From: Cyclina sinensis
Taxonomy: Eukaryota > Mollusca > Bivalvia > Venerida > Veneridae
Direction of reading: 5' to 3'
Length of the DNA: 64,000 nt
Assembly (NCBI GenBank): GCA_012932295.1
Contig: JAAONU010000063.1
Coordinates: forward strand, 30,259 to 94,258
Numbering within the stretch: position 1 is the stretch's first letter; each line of letters begins with the position of its first letter. Below are positions 11,736 through 23,144 of this stretch, piece after piece. The notes below the pieces were generated by a model. It had not been told where the DNA came from. It saw only the letters and a list, made by a program, of their open reading frames with translations, and did no database searches. Position numbers and translations under genes: made by a program.

Positions 11736-13889
11736 CTGCTAGTCTGCTGAATTTAGTCTGCTAGTCTGCTAACCTGCTGAAGTTAGTCTGCAAGTCTGCT
11801 AGTCTGCTGAAGTTAGTCTGCTAGTCTGCTGAAGTTAGTCTGCTGAAGTTAGTCTGCTAGTTTGCTAGTCTGCTGGAGTTAGTTTGCTAGTCTGCTGGAG
11901 TAAGTCTGCTACTCTGCTAGAGTTGTTTTGCCATTCTGTTATTCTGCTAGAGTTGTTCTGTGGAAGTTTTCCTTTGAAGGAAGTACAATGAATTATAAAA
12001 TAAATGTGACTTTTTTTCCGGTGTAAACGATTTTTATTCGAGTTTTACAACTTAGTAAAATGAAAATTATGAATTACTTAAAACATCTTTGACACAAGAT
12101 TGCTAGTCTGCTAGTCTGATGAATTTAGTCTGCTAGTCTGCTGAAGTTAGTCTGCTAGTCTGCTGAAGTTAGTCTGCTAGTCTGCTGGAGTTAGTCTGCT
12201 AGTCTGCTAGTCTGCTGGAGTTAGTCTGCTAGTCTGCTAGAGTTGTTTTGCCATTCTGTTATTCTGCTAGAGTTGTTCTGTGGAAGTTTTCCTTTGAAGG
12301 AAGTTCAATGAATTATAAAATAATTGTGCCTTTTTTCCAGTTTAAACAGTTTTTATTTGAGTTTTACAACATAGTAAAATGAAAATTATAAATTACTTAA
12401 AACATCTTGGACACAAGTCAGCTAGTCTGCTGAAGTAAGTCTGCTATTCTGCTAGTCTGCTGAAGTTAGTCTGCTAGTCTGCTAGTTTGCTGAAGTTAGT
12501 CTGCTAGTCTGCTGGAGTTAGTCTGCTAGTCTGCTGGAGTTAGTCTGCTAGAGTTGTTTTGCCATTCTGTTATTCTACTCGAGTTGTTCTGTTGAAGTTT
12601 TCCTTTGAAGGGAATACAATGAATTATAAAATAATTGTGATTTTTTTCCTGTTTAAACGATTTTTATGCGAGTTTTACAATTAGTAAAATGAAAATTATG
12701 AATTACTTAAAACATCTTGGACACAAGTCTGCTAGTCTGCTGAAGGGAGTCTGCTAGTCTGCTAGTCTGCTGAAGTGAGTCTGCTAGTCTGCTGGAGTTA
12801 GTCTGTTAGTCTGCTAGTCTGCTGAAGTTAGTCTTCTTGTCTGCTGGAGTTAGTCTGCTAGTCTGCTGGAGTTAGTCTGCTAGTCTGCTAGAGTTGTTTC
12901 GCCATTCTGTTATTCTGCTCGAGTTGTTCTGTGGAAGTTTTCTTCTGAGGGGAATACAATGAATTATAAAATGATTGTGATTTTTTCCTCTTTAAACGAT
13001 TTTTATGCGAGTTTTACAACTAAGTAAAATGAAAATTATGAATTACTTAAAACATCTTGGACACAAGTCTGGTAGTCTGCTAGTCTGCTGAAGTTAGTCT
13101 GGTAGTCTGCTGAATTTAGTCTGCTAGTCTGCTGAAGTTAGTCTGCTTGTCTGCTAGTCTGCTGAAGTTAGTCTGCTGGTCTGGTAGTCTGCTGGAGTTA
13201 GTCTGCTAGTCTGCTGGAGTTAGTCTGCTAGTCTGCTAGAGTTGTTTTGCCATTCTGTTATTCTACTCGAGTTGTTCTGTGGAAGTTTTCCTTTGAAGGG
13301 AATACAATGAATTATAAAATAATTGTGACTTTTTACCGTTTAAACGATTTTTATGCAAGTTTTACAACATAGTAAAATGAAAATTATGAATTACCTAAAA
13401 CATCTTGGACACAAGTCTGCTAGTCTGCTAGTCTGCTGAAGTGAGTCTGCTAGTCTGCTAGTCTGCTGAAGTGAGTCTGCTAGTCTGCTGAAGTGAGTCT
13501 GCTAGTCTGCTATTCTGCTAGTCTGCTAAAGTTAGTCTGCTAGTCTGCTAGTCTGCTGGAGTTAGTCTGCTAGTCTGCTGGAGTTAGTCTGCTAGTCTGC
13601 TAGAGTTGTTTTGCCATTCTGTTTTTCTACTCGAGGTGTTCTGTGGAAGTTTTCCTTTGAAGGGAATACAATGAATTATAAAATAATTGTGATTTTTTCC
13701 TCTTTAAACGATTTTTATGCAGGTTTTACAACTTAATAAAATGAAAATTATGAATTACTTATAACATCTTGGACACAAGTCTGCTGAAGTTAGTCTGCTA
13801 GGCTGCTGAAGTTAGTCTGATAGTCTGCTAGTCTGCTGAAGTTAGTCTGCTAGTCTGCTGACGTTAGTCTGCTAGTCTGCTAGTCTACT
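11736..13889 (+). repeat. Minisatellite A array, ~22-bp units with six ~180-bp spacers
   Basis: The core unit is AGTCTGCTAGTCTGCTGAAG plus TT (22 bp), itself built from the 8-mer GTCTGCTA. Blocks of several units alternate with a non-repeated spacer of about 180 bp that starts near GAGTTGTTTTGCCATTCTG and ends ACATCTTGGACACAAG. Spacers start near 11925, 12240, 12548, 12890, 13240 and 13598, giving a compound period of about 300-360 bp. Confidence 0.9.
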
Positions 13890-13904
13890 AACTTCACAGA
13901 GACA

Positions 13905-14172
13905 CAAAGGAAAACTTCCTAAGAACAACTCTGGCAAAATAACAGAATAACAACTCTAGCAGACTAGCAGACTTACTCCAGCAGACTAGCAGACTAACTT
14001 TAGGAGACTAGCAGACAAGCAGACTAAATTCAGCAGACTAGCATACTAACTTCAGCAGACTAGCAGACTAATTTCAGCAGACTAGCAGACTTACTCCAGC
14101 AGACTAGCAGACTAACTTCAGCAGACTAGCAGTCTAACAGACTAACTTCAGCAGACTAGCAGACTTAATTCA
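13905..14172 (-). repeat. Minisatellite A array, inverted orientation
   Basis: The same 22-bp unit occurs as its reverse complement (AGCAGACTAGCAGACTAACT), starting directly after the turn-round point CTAACTTCACAGAGAC at about 13890. It continues into the right arm of the foldback-like element. Confidence 0.88.
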
Positions 14173-14589
14173 GCAGACTAGCTGACTTGTGTCCAAGATG
14201 TTTTAAGTAATTTATAATTTTCAGTTTACTATGTTGTAAAACTCGCATTACCGTGAAGTTAGCAGCCTCGTAGCCTAGCAGCCTGAAGTAAGCAGCCTTG
14301 CTGCCTGAAATTAGCAGCCTAGCAGCCAGAGGTTAGCAGCCTAGCAGCCTGAAACATCGACATCTGAAAACGCGCGAAAGTGTATCAAAATTACTTTTAG
14401 AACCATAAAAATGTTTTATGAATTTGAAATAAACGAAAAACAAAACAACAATCATTTGATTTTTTTAATAAAATTTAATCGCCTGGAAATGCATAAAAAT
14501 CGTTTAAACTGAAATAAAGTCACAATTATTTTATAATTCATTGTACTCCCTTCAAAGGAAAACTTCCACGTGCACAGATCAACTCTAGC

Positions 14590-14695
14590 CTAAAAACAGA
14601 ATGGCAGAACATCTCTAGCAGACTAGCAGAATGGCAGAACAACTCTAGCAGAATAGCAGAACAACTCTAGCAGAATAGCAAAATAGCAATAATGA
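14590..14695 (-). repeat. Satellite A-like tail outside the right arm
   Basis: Degenerate units such as AGCAGAATAGCAGAACAACT run on beyond the arm. There is no counterpart outside the left arm, which instead abuts LINE sequence. Bases 14700-15470 that follow contain only A+T-rich DNA without a recognised feature. Confidence 0.6.
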
Positions 14696-15474
14696 ATACG
14701 CCTGATATTATACCAGGCTACACAATACATAATGGTCTTTAGTTTAAACAGTATTTATTTAAAATGATACATATATGTTGTGATATAACATAAAAGCTAA
14801 TACATATATACACGTATTTGAGAAGATGAGAAAACAAGCTGTCCATTGACATTTTAAATTCATTCTTCTCCTCTTTGTCATAATGTCAGTTTTATGGTGA
14901 AGATCACTCAGTAATAACTATATTTCAAGTTCAATTTGAAATGAATACTTTGAATTTAGTGATAAGAGCCATATATTCGAATTTGTGATGAGTATAAGAA
15001 AAAGGAAGAAGGTCCTTAAGAAAAGGAGAGTGAAAGAAGAAATACACAGTTTTTTTTATCCTCTGCTGTGCCCCCGCGCCCCGGACGACGAGACCCAACC
15101 CCAGCCAACGCTCACGACGAGAACCGCTTCGATTATTGTTGAACTTTCAAGAATACGTTCTTTTTTCTTTGACTGTTAGATAAACAACATTACAGAGCAA
15201 TTAAGGACATGGTAAATTTACAAAGTACCTCCTTAACCTCCATTGTAATGTAGTGTTAAATAACCTTGTGGCAACTGTTTAATGGCAGATGGCAGAAGAT
15301 GTGTTTGATTGGATAATAATTTGCTTTTAAACTTTATCGGAAAAATTTAGTAAAATAAATTCTGTAGTTAAAATTGACAAATAAATATAAAGATTAGTAT
15401 CATTTTAAGTAAACTGAGATGTAACCTGTTTCATCTTATTACAATAGACCGTTATCGTGCACCGTATGAGCACT

Positions 15475-15680
15475 TTTGTCACGCGTAACATTTGTCACAA
15501 GTGTGAATAATACGACCACATTTGTCACTCCTTTGACATTTGCGATCGCATATGTCTCACTTTCAAAACACATTCCTCACATCTACTGTGACGTTTCTGT
15601 TCGGGTTGAGTTCTTCAGGTGTCACAAAATCACATTTGTCACCTCTGTTTTATTCTAAACGAACGCATATGTCACGTCTT
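15475..15680 (+). repeat. Diverged repeat rich in the word ACATTTGTCAC
   Basis: Several copies of (C)ACATTTGTCAC occur here, and a related stretch at 16940-17010 repeats the order TTTGTCA, ACATTTGTCACA, GAATACG.CCAC. The two may be copies of one interspersed repeat. A reversed copy of the word is at 17794. No function is evident. Confidence 0.4.
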
Positions 15681-16694
15681 CCCACTTTTGAACCAGCAAC
15701 AACGCATTTACTTGATATTTCGGTTAAATCAAGTTTACAGATGGTGTTGGGACCCAGTTAGCACCAACATATATTGGTACTCTCGGACCCAAGAGATACG
15801 CCCTACAGACCGGCATAATTTTTCAAATACAGTAAACTTTGCGTATAGTGAATTCACTGAAACATTCATCTTTTGTTCCTTATATCCGAAGATCGTAGTT
15901 AGCATATAGTGAATTAGTTCCTTGTATCAAGACATAGCGATTAAAGTCATTTATAACGAACTGATTGCTCACCATAATCGTCCTTCATTCTGAGAAGTAT
16001 TTTTTAAGAAATATTACTCATATGTGTTTGTGATTGTTATCGCCCTTGAAATCATTCTATAAAGGAAAACTGATTTTTTTCTTAATCTTTTTTCTATATC
16101 TGGCTCTAACATGCCTAAGGTTGTATACAATGTTTCTTTTTTGTTGACATGTATATTTAGGAATTGGTAATTTACATCATCAGATGAATCAAAATAATCG
16201 TTATTAAAAGCACCTTATACATTCGGCCGAATCCGTGCCAAAGAAACCGAAAGTCGTGAATTCGGGATTTATTTATATGTAGTCGACATATGGAGTTCGT
16301 AGGAACCATGCATTTTTTTAATATTTTTTCTAACTTGTGACAAAAGTATTCCTTGTAAGCAACAGTTTCTTAAAACCGTGTTCACTATAACCATTCTTTT
16401 TACATTGAATAAAAAAGGACGACATTCGGACCCGAAATACTTGTTCCTTATATCCCGATGTACGCGATAGCCGCTATAACCGTCTTCGCCATAAGTGAAT
16501 TTTAGTTTAGTTGTTTATCCTATTTGACAAAAACTAAGCCCAAAGCTTAAAGTATTTAGCTGTGCGTTTTTTGGATCATTGAACTTTGTAGCTACATTTT
16601 CTTTGAAGTCAGTGGTCAGTATAATTGCCCGTCCAATTCATTTTTTACCACTGGAAGAACTCAAAAATGATTACAATGATTGGCAATTGACGAG

Positions 16695-16812
16695 TAGGTA
16701 CGGTGTTCCATGGGTAGAGCGCAGGAGTCCGTTGGTCGCGGATTCAGTTCTTGTCAGAGGCGAGATTCTCTCCCGATCTTCACATTTCTCCATTCTGGAC
16801 GAATACTGACAC
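16695..16812 (+). mobile_element. tRNA-derived SINE (family S1), partly diverged
   Basis: The head has a tRNA-like A box (GGGTAGAGCGCAGGAG) and a weak B box (GGATTCAGTTCTTG). The body GTCAGAGGCGAGATT, CTCCCGATCTTCACATT, CTCCA is shared, beyond the tRNA part, with the better preserved copy at 24531-24665. Shared non-tRNA body sequence in two separate places identifies a SINE rather than a tRNA gene. Confidence 0.65.
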
Positions 16813-17334
16813 ATTTGTTCATTATGTCGACTTGTTGGTCTGAGAAAAGAGATGATATTTACCAAGAAACTAACTCGTTAAAATACATTGAACCTGAATT
16901 ATAGATATTCAGTTTCTTTAGCGAAACAGGTATGTACTAAGGTGCACATTTGTCATGCATTACATTTGTCACACGTGGGATGAATACGGCCACCCTCGTC
17001 ACACCTGTTCTTACGTTCTTATGCACCGGGTCTTCTCGTGACCAGCATTTCACGTTCATGGCTATTCGAATTAAGAGAGAAATAGAGACGTTACTCATAA
17101 TCAAGATTTTTTTTGTTATGAGTATTGTGCACTATACTCCTTTACAAAAATGTGTCGAATCGGTTATAATCCTCTTGAATGATAAGAGCGCATAGAACAT
17201 GATCAAACATCAATAACTGGGAAATAACCCAAAGCGCATTGACGCAAGATATATGCTTCGTTTGCTGTGTATATGATTTTTCTTATGTTCCTCCATATTC
17301 AATATATAAATACAATAACACTGTGAAGGAACCG

Positions 17335-17580
17335 TCCGGTTAGCTCAATATGTAGAGCGTTGGACTGTGAATCGGGCGACCTGGGTTCGATTCCAGAACG
17401 TTGCAGGTCACTTTCGTTGTAATTGATCATGAACTCTTTTCTACGGTCATTCGCATTGTACCTCTGCTCTGGCATGTACAGAAGTTATCAGTTCCTATCG
17501 AATGTGAAGGCATCGAGTACTGGTAAACTACTTGACAGCCAGCCCAGGAACGATGCAGTGGCTGAACTGTGATCATGTTA
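17335..17580 (+). mobile_element. tRNA-derived SINE (family S2)
   Basis: The head reads TTAGCTCAATATGTAGAGCG (A box) and GGGTTCGATTCC (exact B-box consensus), spaced as in a tRNA. The expected anticodon arm has a CTGTGAA loop (GTG, His-like) but a mismatched stem, and no proper acceptor partner follows. A body of about 180 bp, including GTACAGAAGTTATCAG and CAGCCCAGGAACGATG, follows instead. It is therefore read as a SINE, not a working tRNA. Confidence 0.65.
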
Positions 17581-18119
17581 AATCAATGTGGCTTATTCAC
17601 CGCCATTATAACACATTACTTGTTTTAAGTCCGGTTAATTTTGAAAGGTAAATGAAAAAAAGATATTTGGTCTTTGAGTTTGCCATTATTCCTTCTTCGT
17701 CTTTATTGTAATTTAAAAAAAAATAATAATAGCATCTACAATAAAATCGTGAAAAGTTTGACAGTTTTTTTAGTATTTGCTGGATACATAATATGTGACA
17801 AATGTGAGTCAACCCACATCCCCTATAAGTTGTCGAACAGATCCGTCACGTTTCAAATCTATGAAAAATGTGCAAAAAAATCAAAGAAATAGCACATCAG
17901 GAACAGCTACAATAAAAACACAGCCTCTTTACACAGCCAATAGGTAGTGAGGGGAGATATTTCTTTATTTTTTGCTGTAAAAAGGACACCACAAACAATA
18001 AACATATGTCAAATCACAGTGTTATATCCATAGTCCACATGTCTTCTTTCTTTTCACCGCGAATGTAAAATTGTCCAACATTGGCCATAACTTCTATATA
18101 AGTTAATGGTTCAGGCTTA

Positions 18120-18670
18120 GAGACACCAAGTCTTTGGACAAGACATTCTGACTGACTTAAATTTATTTGACCCTGACCTCTGAATGGCCTTCACCTTCTA
18201 GATCAAATTGTACAAAAAAAACTTTTATATTGGACATAACTCCCTTAATAGTAAATTGAGATATTTCATACTTGAAAACCTCTTTGGACAGCTTTCCAAC
18301 TGACCTGTATTTATTTGACCTTGGCAATTGAATGACCTTGAAAATCCAAGTGTCCAAAATTTCTAACATTGGTAATACATTGTTTATTAGTGAGTGGGTC
18401 TACTTTATACTTGGACACAACAAAACTTTAAAAACATCTTCCCTTTAACCTATATTTGTTTGACCTTGACCAATGAATAATCCTTTCATTTAAAATCCAT
18501 TTGTCCGAAAACTGTAACATTGCCTGTTACTTCCTTATTAACTTGATATGCTTCGTACTTATTCATAACACCCCTTTGGACAAGAGTTTCCAACTTATAT
18601 ATAGACATGTGACCTTCACCCCTCAATGACCATCATCTTCAAGATCAATTTGCCTAGAAATTTAAAGCTT
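18120..18670. repeat. Interspersed repeat with ~145-bp internal units (TTTGACCTTGACC type)
   Basis: About four diverged units start with TTATTTGACC.TGACC and TGAATGACCTT (near 18160, 18310, 18450, 18605) and continue through a 'TGTCCAAAA.TTCTAACATTG' segment. The block ends with TTTCGGGGGCG. This class of ligand-like TGACCTTGACC repeat is common in bivalve genomes as far as I recall; the assignment is by memory of style, not by search. Confidence 0.55.
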
Positions 18671-18930
18671 CATTTCGGGGGCGAAAGTCACTCTACAGAG
18701 AAAGCTCTTGATATTTTCTTGATTTTGCATTTTTGTTTTGCTGCTCAAAATAGATTTGTTACTTCACATCTGAGTTGTCTTTTGTTTAATTTTCCATACG
18801 TTTTGTTACCCTTAAGAAACGTGAACAACAACTGAAAATATTGCAAGCGCCTACTGAAATGTCCAAATGTTCTAATAGTCTATCAAAGACATAGGCAGTC
18901 GTTGGTATTTACGACTGTATTCGGTGATTT

Positions 18931-21900
18931 GCTAGTCTGCTGAAGTTAGTCTGCTAGTCTGCTGAAGTTAGTCTGCTAGTCTGCTGAAGTTAATCTGCTA
19001 GTCTGCTGAAGTTAGTCTGCTAGTCTGCTGAAGTTAGTCTGCTAGTCTGCTGGAGTTAGTCTGCTAGTCTGCTGGAGTTAGTCGGCTAGTCTGCTTGTCT
19101 GCTAGAGTTGTTTTGCCATTCTGTTATTCTGCTAGAGTTGTTCTGTGGAAGTTTTCTTTTGAAAGGAGTACAATGAATTATAAAATAATTGTGACTTTTT
19201 TCCGGTTAAAAGAATTTTTATGCGAGTTTTACAACATAGTAAAATGAAAATTATGAATTACTTAAAACATCTTGGACACAAGTCTGCTAGTTTGCTGAAT
19301 TTAGTCTGCTAGTCTGCTGAAGATAGTCTGCTAGTCTGCTGAAGTTAGTCTGCTAGTCTGCTGAATTTAGTCTGCTAGTCGGCTGAAGTTAGTCTGCTGA
19401 AGTTAGTCTGCTAGTCTGCTGGAGTTAGACTGCTAGAGTTGTTTTGCCATTTTGTTATTCTGCTAAAGTTGTTCTGTGGAAGTTTTCTTTTGAAGGGAGT
19501 ACAATGAATTATAAAATAATTGTGACTTTTTCCGGTTTAAACGAATTTAATGCGAGTTTTACACTTTAGTAAAATGAAAATTATAAATTACTTAAAACAT
19601 CTTGGACACAAGTCTGCTAGTCTGATAGTCTGCTGAATTTAGTCTGCTAGTCTGCTGAAGTTAGTCTGCTAGTCTGCTGGAGTAAGTCTGCTAGTCTGCT
19701 AGAGTTGTTTTGCCATTCTGTTACTTTGCTAGAGTTCTTCTGTGGATGTTTTCCTTTGAAGGGAGTACAATGAATTATAAAATAATTGTTACTTTTTTCC
19801 GGTTTAACGATTTTTTGTGAGTTTTACAACTAAGAAAAATGAAAATTATGAATTACTTAAAACATCTTGGACAGAAGTCTGCTAGTCTGCTGAATTTAGT
19901 CTGCTAGTCTGCTAGTCTGCTGAAGTTTGCCTGCTAGTCTGCTGAAGTTAGTCTGCTAGTCTTCTAGTCTGCTAATGTTAGTCTGCTAGTCTGCTGAAGT
20001 TAGTCTGCAAGTCTGCTGAAGTTAGTCTGCTAGTCTGCTAGTCTGCTGGATTTAGTTTGCTAGTCTGCTAGCCTGCTTGAGTTAGTCTGCTAGTCTGCTA
20101 GAGTTGTTTCACCATTCTGTTATTCTGCTAGAGTTGTCTTATAGAAGTTTTCTTTTGAAGGGAGTACAATGAATTATTAAATAATTGTGACCTTTTCCCG
20201 GTTTAAACAATTTTTATGCGAGTTTTACAACTTAGTAAAAAGAATATTATGAATTACTTAAAACATCTGAGACACAAGTCTGCTAGTCTGTTAGTCTGCT
20301 GAGTTTAGTCTGCCAGTCTGCTAGTCTGCTAGTCTGTTGAAGTTAGTCTGCTAGTCTGCTGAAGTTAGTCTGCTAGTCTGCTGAAGTTAGTCTGCTAGTC
20401 TGCTGAAGTTAGTCTGCTAGACTGCTAGTCTGCTGGAGTTAGTCTGCAAGTCTGCTGGAGTTAGTCTGCTAGTCTGCTAAATTGTTTTGCCATTCTGTTA
20501 TTCTGCTAGAGTTGTTCTTTGGAAGTTTTCCTTTGAAGGGAGTACAATGAATTATAAAATAATTGTGACTTTTTTCCGGTTTAAACGATTTTTATGCGAG
20601 TTTTACAACTTAGTAAAATGAAAATTATGAATTACTTAAAACATCTTGGACACACGTCTGCTAGTCTGCTGAATTAAGTATGCTAGTCGGCTAGTCTGCT
20701 GAAGTTAGTCTGCTTGTCTGCTAGTCTGCTGGGGTTAGTCTGTTAGTCTGCTGAAGTTAGTCTGCTAGTCTTTGAGTCTGCTAAAGTTAGTCTGCTAGTC
20801 TGCTGAAGTTAGTCTGCTAGTCTGCTGAAGTTAGTCTGCTAGTCTGCTGGATTTAGTCTGCTAGTCTGCTAGCCTGCTTGAGTAAGTCTGCTAGTCTGCT
20901 AGAGTTGTTTCGCCATTCTGTTATTCTGCTACAGTTGTCTTATGGAAGATTTCTTTTGAAGGGAGTACAATGGATTATAAAATAATTGTGACCTTTTCCC
21001 GGTTTAAACAATTTTTATGCGAGTTTTACAACTTAGTAAAAAAAATATTATGAATTACTTAAAACATCTGAGACACAAGTCTGCTTGTCTGTTAGTCTGC
21101 TGAGTTTAGTCTGCCAGTCTGCTAGTCTGTTGAAGTTAGTCTGCTAGTTTGCTGAAGTTAGTCTGCTAGTCTGCTGAAGTTAGTCTGCTAGTCTGCCGAA
21201 GTGAGTCTGCTAGACTGCTAGTCTGCTAGAGTTAGTCTGCTAGTCTGCTGGAGTTAGTCGGCTAGTCTGCTAGAGTTGTTTTGCCATACTGTTATTCTGC
21301 TAGAGTTGTTCTGTGGAAGTTTTCCTTTGAAGGGAGTACAATGAATTATAAAATAATTGTGACTTTTTTCCGTTTTAAACGATTTTTATGCGAGTTTTAC
21401 AACTTAGTAAAATGAAAATTATGAATTACTTAAAACATCTTGGACACACGTCTGCTAGTCTGCTGAATTTAGTAGGTTAGTCTGCTTGTCTGCTGAAGTT
21501 AGTCTGCTAGTCTGCTGAATTTAGTCTGCTAGTCTGCTGTAGTTAGTCTGCTGGATTTAGTCTGCTAGTCTGCTAGCCTGCTTGAGTTAGTCTGCTAGAG
21601 TTGTTTTGCCATTTTGTTATTCTGCTAGAGTTGTTCTGTGGAAGTTTTCTTTTGAAGGGAGTACAATGAATTATAAAATGATAGTGACTTTTTCCGGTTT
21701 AAACGATTTTTATGCGAGTTTTAGACTTTAGTAAAATGAAAATTATGAATTACTTAAAACATCTTGGACACAAGTCTGCTAGTCTGATAGTATGCTTAAT
21801 TTAGTCTGCTAGTCTGCTGAAGTTAGTCTGCTAGTCTGCTGAAGTTAGTCTGCTAGTCTGCTGGAGTTAGTCTCCTAGTCTGCTAGAGTTGTCTTTGCCA

Positions 21901-23028
21901 TTCTGTTACTCTGCTAGAGTTCTTCTGTGGATGTTTTCCTTTGAAGGGAGTACAATGAATTATAAAATAATTGTGACTTTTTTCCGGTTTAACGATTTTT
22001 TGTGAGTTTTACAACTAAGAAAACTGAAAATTATGAATTACTTAAAACATCTTGGACATAAGTCTGCTAGTCTGCTGAATTTAGTCTGCTAGCCTGCTAG
22101 TCTGCTGAAGTTTGTCTGCTAGTCTGCTGAAGTTAGTCTGCTAGTCTTCTAGTCTGCTAAAGTTAGTCTGCTAGTCTGCTGAAGTTAGTCTGCTAGTCTT
22201 CTGAAGTTAGTCTGGTAGTCTGCTAGTCTGCTGGATTTATTCTGCTAGTCTGTTAGCCTGCTTGAGTTAGTCTGCTAGTCTGCTAGAGTTGTTTCGCCAT
22301 TCTGTTATTCTGCTAGAGTTGTCTTATGAAAGTTTTCTTTTGAAGGGAGTACAATGAATTATAAAATAATCGTGACCTTTTCCGGGTTTAAACAATTTTT
22401 ATGCGAGTTTTACAACTTAGTAAAAAGAATATTATGAATTACTTAAAAGATCTGAAACACACGTCTGCTAGTCTGTTAGTCTGCTGAGTTTAGTCTGCCA
22501 GTCTGCTAGTCTGCTAGTCTGTTGAAGTTAGTCTGCTAGTCTGCTGAAGTTAGTCTGCTAGTCTGCTGAAGTTAGTCTGCTAGTCTGCTGAAGTTAGTCT
22601 GCTAGACTGCTAGTCTGCTGGAGTTATTCTGCTAGTCTGCTGGAGTTAGTCTGTTAGTCTGCTAGAGTTGTTTTGCCATTCTGTTATTCTGCTAGAGTTG
22701 TTCTGTGGAAGTTTTCCTTTGAAGGGAGTACAATGAATTATAAAATAATTGTGACTTTTTTCCGGTTTAAACGATTTTTATGCGAGTTTTACAACTTAGT
22801 AAAATGAAAATTATGAATTACTTAAAACATCTTGGACACACGTCTGCTAGTCTGCTGAATTTAGTATGCTAGTCTGCTAGTCTGCTGAAGTTAGTCTGCT
22901 TGTCTGATAGTCTGCTGAAGTTAGTCTGCTAGTCTGCTGAAGTTAGTCTGCTAGTCTGCTACTCTGCTGAAGTTAGTCTGCTAGTCTGCTGAAGTTAGTC
23001 TGCTAGTCTGCTAACTTCACAGAGACTT
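18931..23028 (+). repeat. Minisatellite A array with 11 spacers and higher-order repeats
   Basis: A 4.1-kb array of the 22-bp unit AGTCTGCTAGTCTGCTGAAG plus TT, interrupted by 11 spacers of about 180 bp starting near 19105, 19440, 19708, 20100, 20480, 20905, 21272, 21600, 21890, 22287 and 22670. Spacer variants recur in order. 19708 and 21890 share GTTCTTCTGTGGATG. 20100, 20905 and 22287 share GTTGTCTTAT. 19440 and 21600 share CCATTTTGTTATT. This gives a higher-order pattern A-B-C-D, C-D, A-B-C-D. The array ends with CTAACTTCACAGAGAC, the same words found at the turn-round point of the foldback-like element, 117 bp before an orphan B4GALT exon. Confidence 0.88.
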
Positions 23029-23144
23029 AAAAGCATGCATAATTTTAGTAATAACATCAAGAATTTTTACTTTTTAAAGCCCGTGCTTGCACAGGCTCCC
23101 ATCTGGTAAGATATAAATTATGGCAACAGGTTATATATTCTCAG

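Larger units (their letters stand above)
11326..14589. mobile_element. Foldback-like composite element with ~410-bp inverted arms around minisatellite A
   Basis: The left arm (11326-11735) and right arm (14173-14589) are inverted copies. Each has an outer block of about 270 bp (TGCTAGAGTTGATCTG at the tip, then a stretch containing GATACACTTTCGCG), a mini-array of about 100 bp of GGCTGCTA-type units, and a half-spacer ending ACATCTTGGACACAAG. Between the arms lie a plus-oriented minisatellite A array (11736-13889) and a shorter inverted one (13905-14172), meeting near 13890. No transposase frame is present. The architecture resembles foldback elements (Drosophila FB/Galileo, sea urchin TU). 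Mobility is inferred; no target duplication was found. Satellite-like sequence continues past the right arm to about 14695. Confidence 0.7.

Noticed and set aside
15820..16510. Degenerate mariner-like element (ACAGTAAACTTTGCG at left, TTCCTTATATCC twice)
   Set aside because: The repeated words are in direct, not inverted, orientation and no matching right end could be found.
17335..17410. Functional tRNA-His gene
   Set aside because: The anticodon stem has mismatches, no acceptor-stem partner follows the T arm, and the sequence continues into a SINE-like body.
11736..23028. CRISPR-like alternation of short repeats and spacers
   Set aside because: Repeats are tandem, spacers are near-identical to each other rather than unique, and the sequence is clearly eukaryotic.
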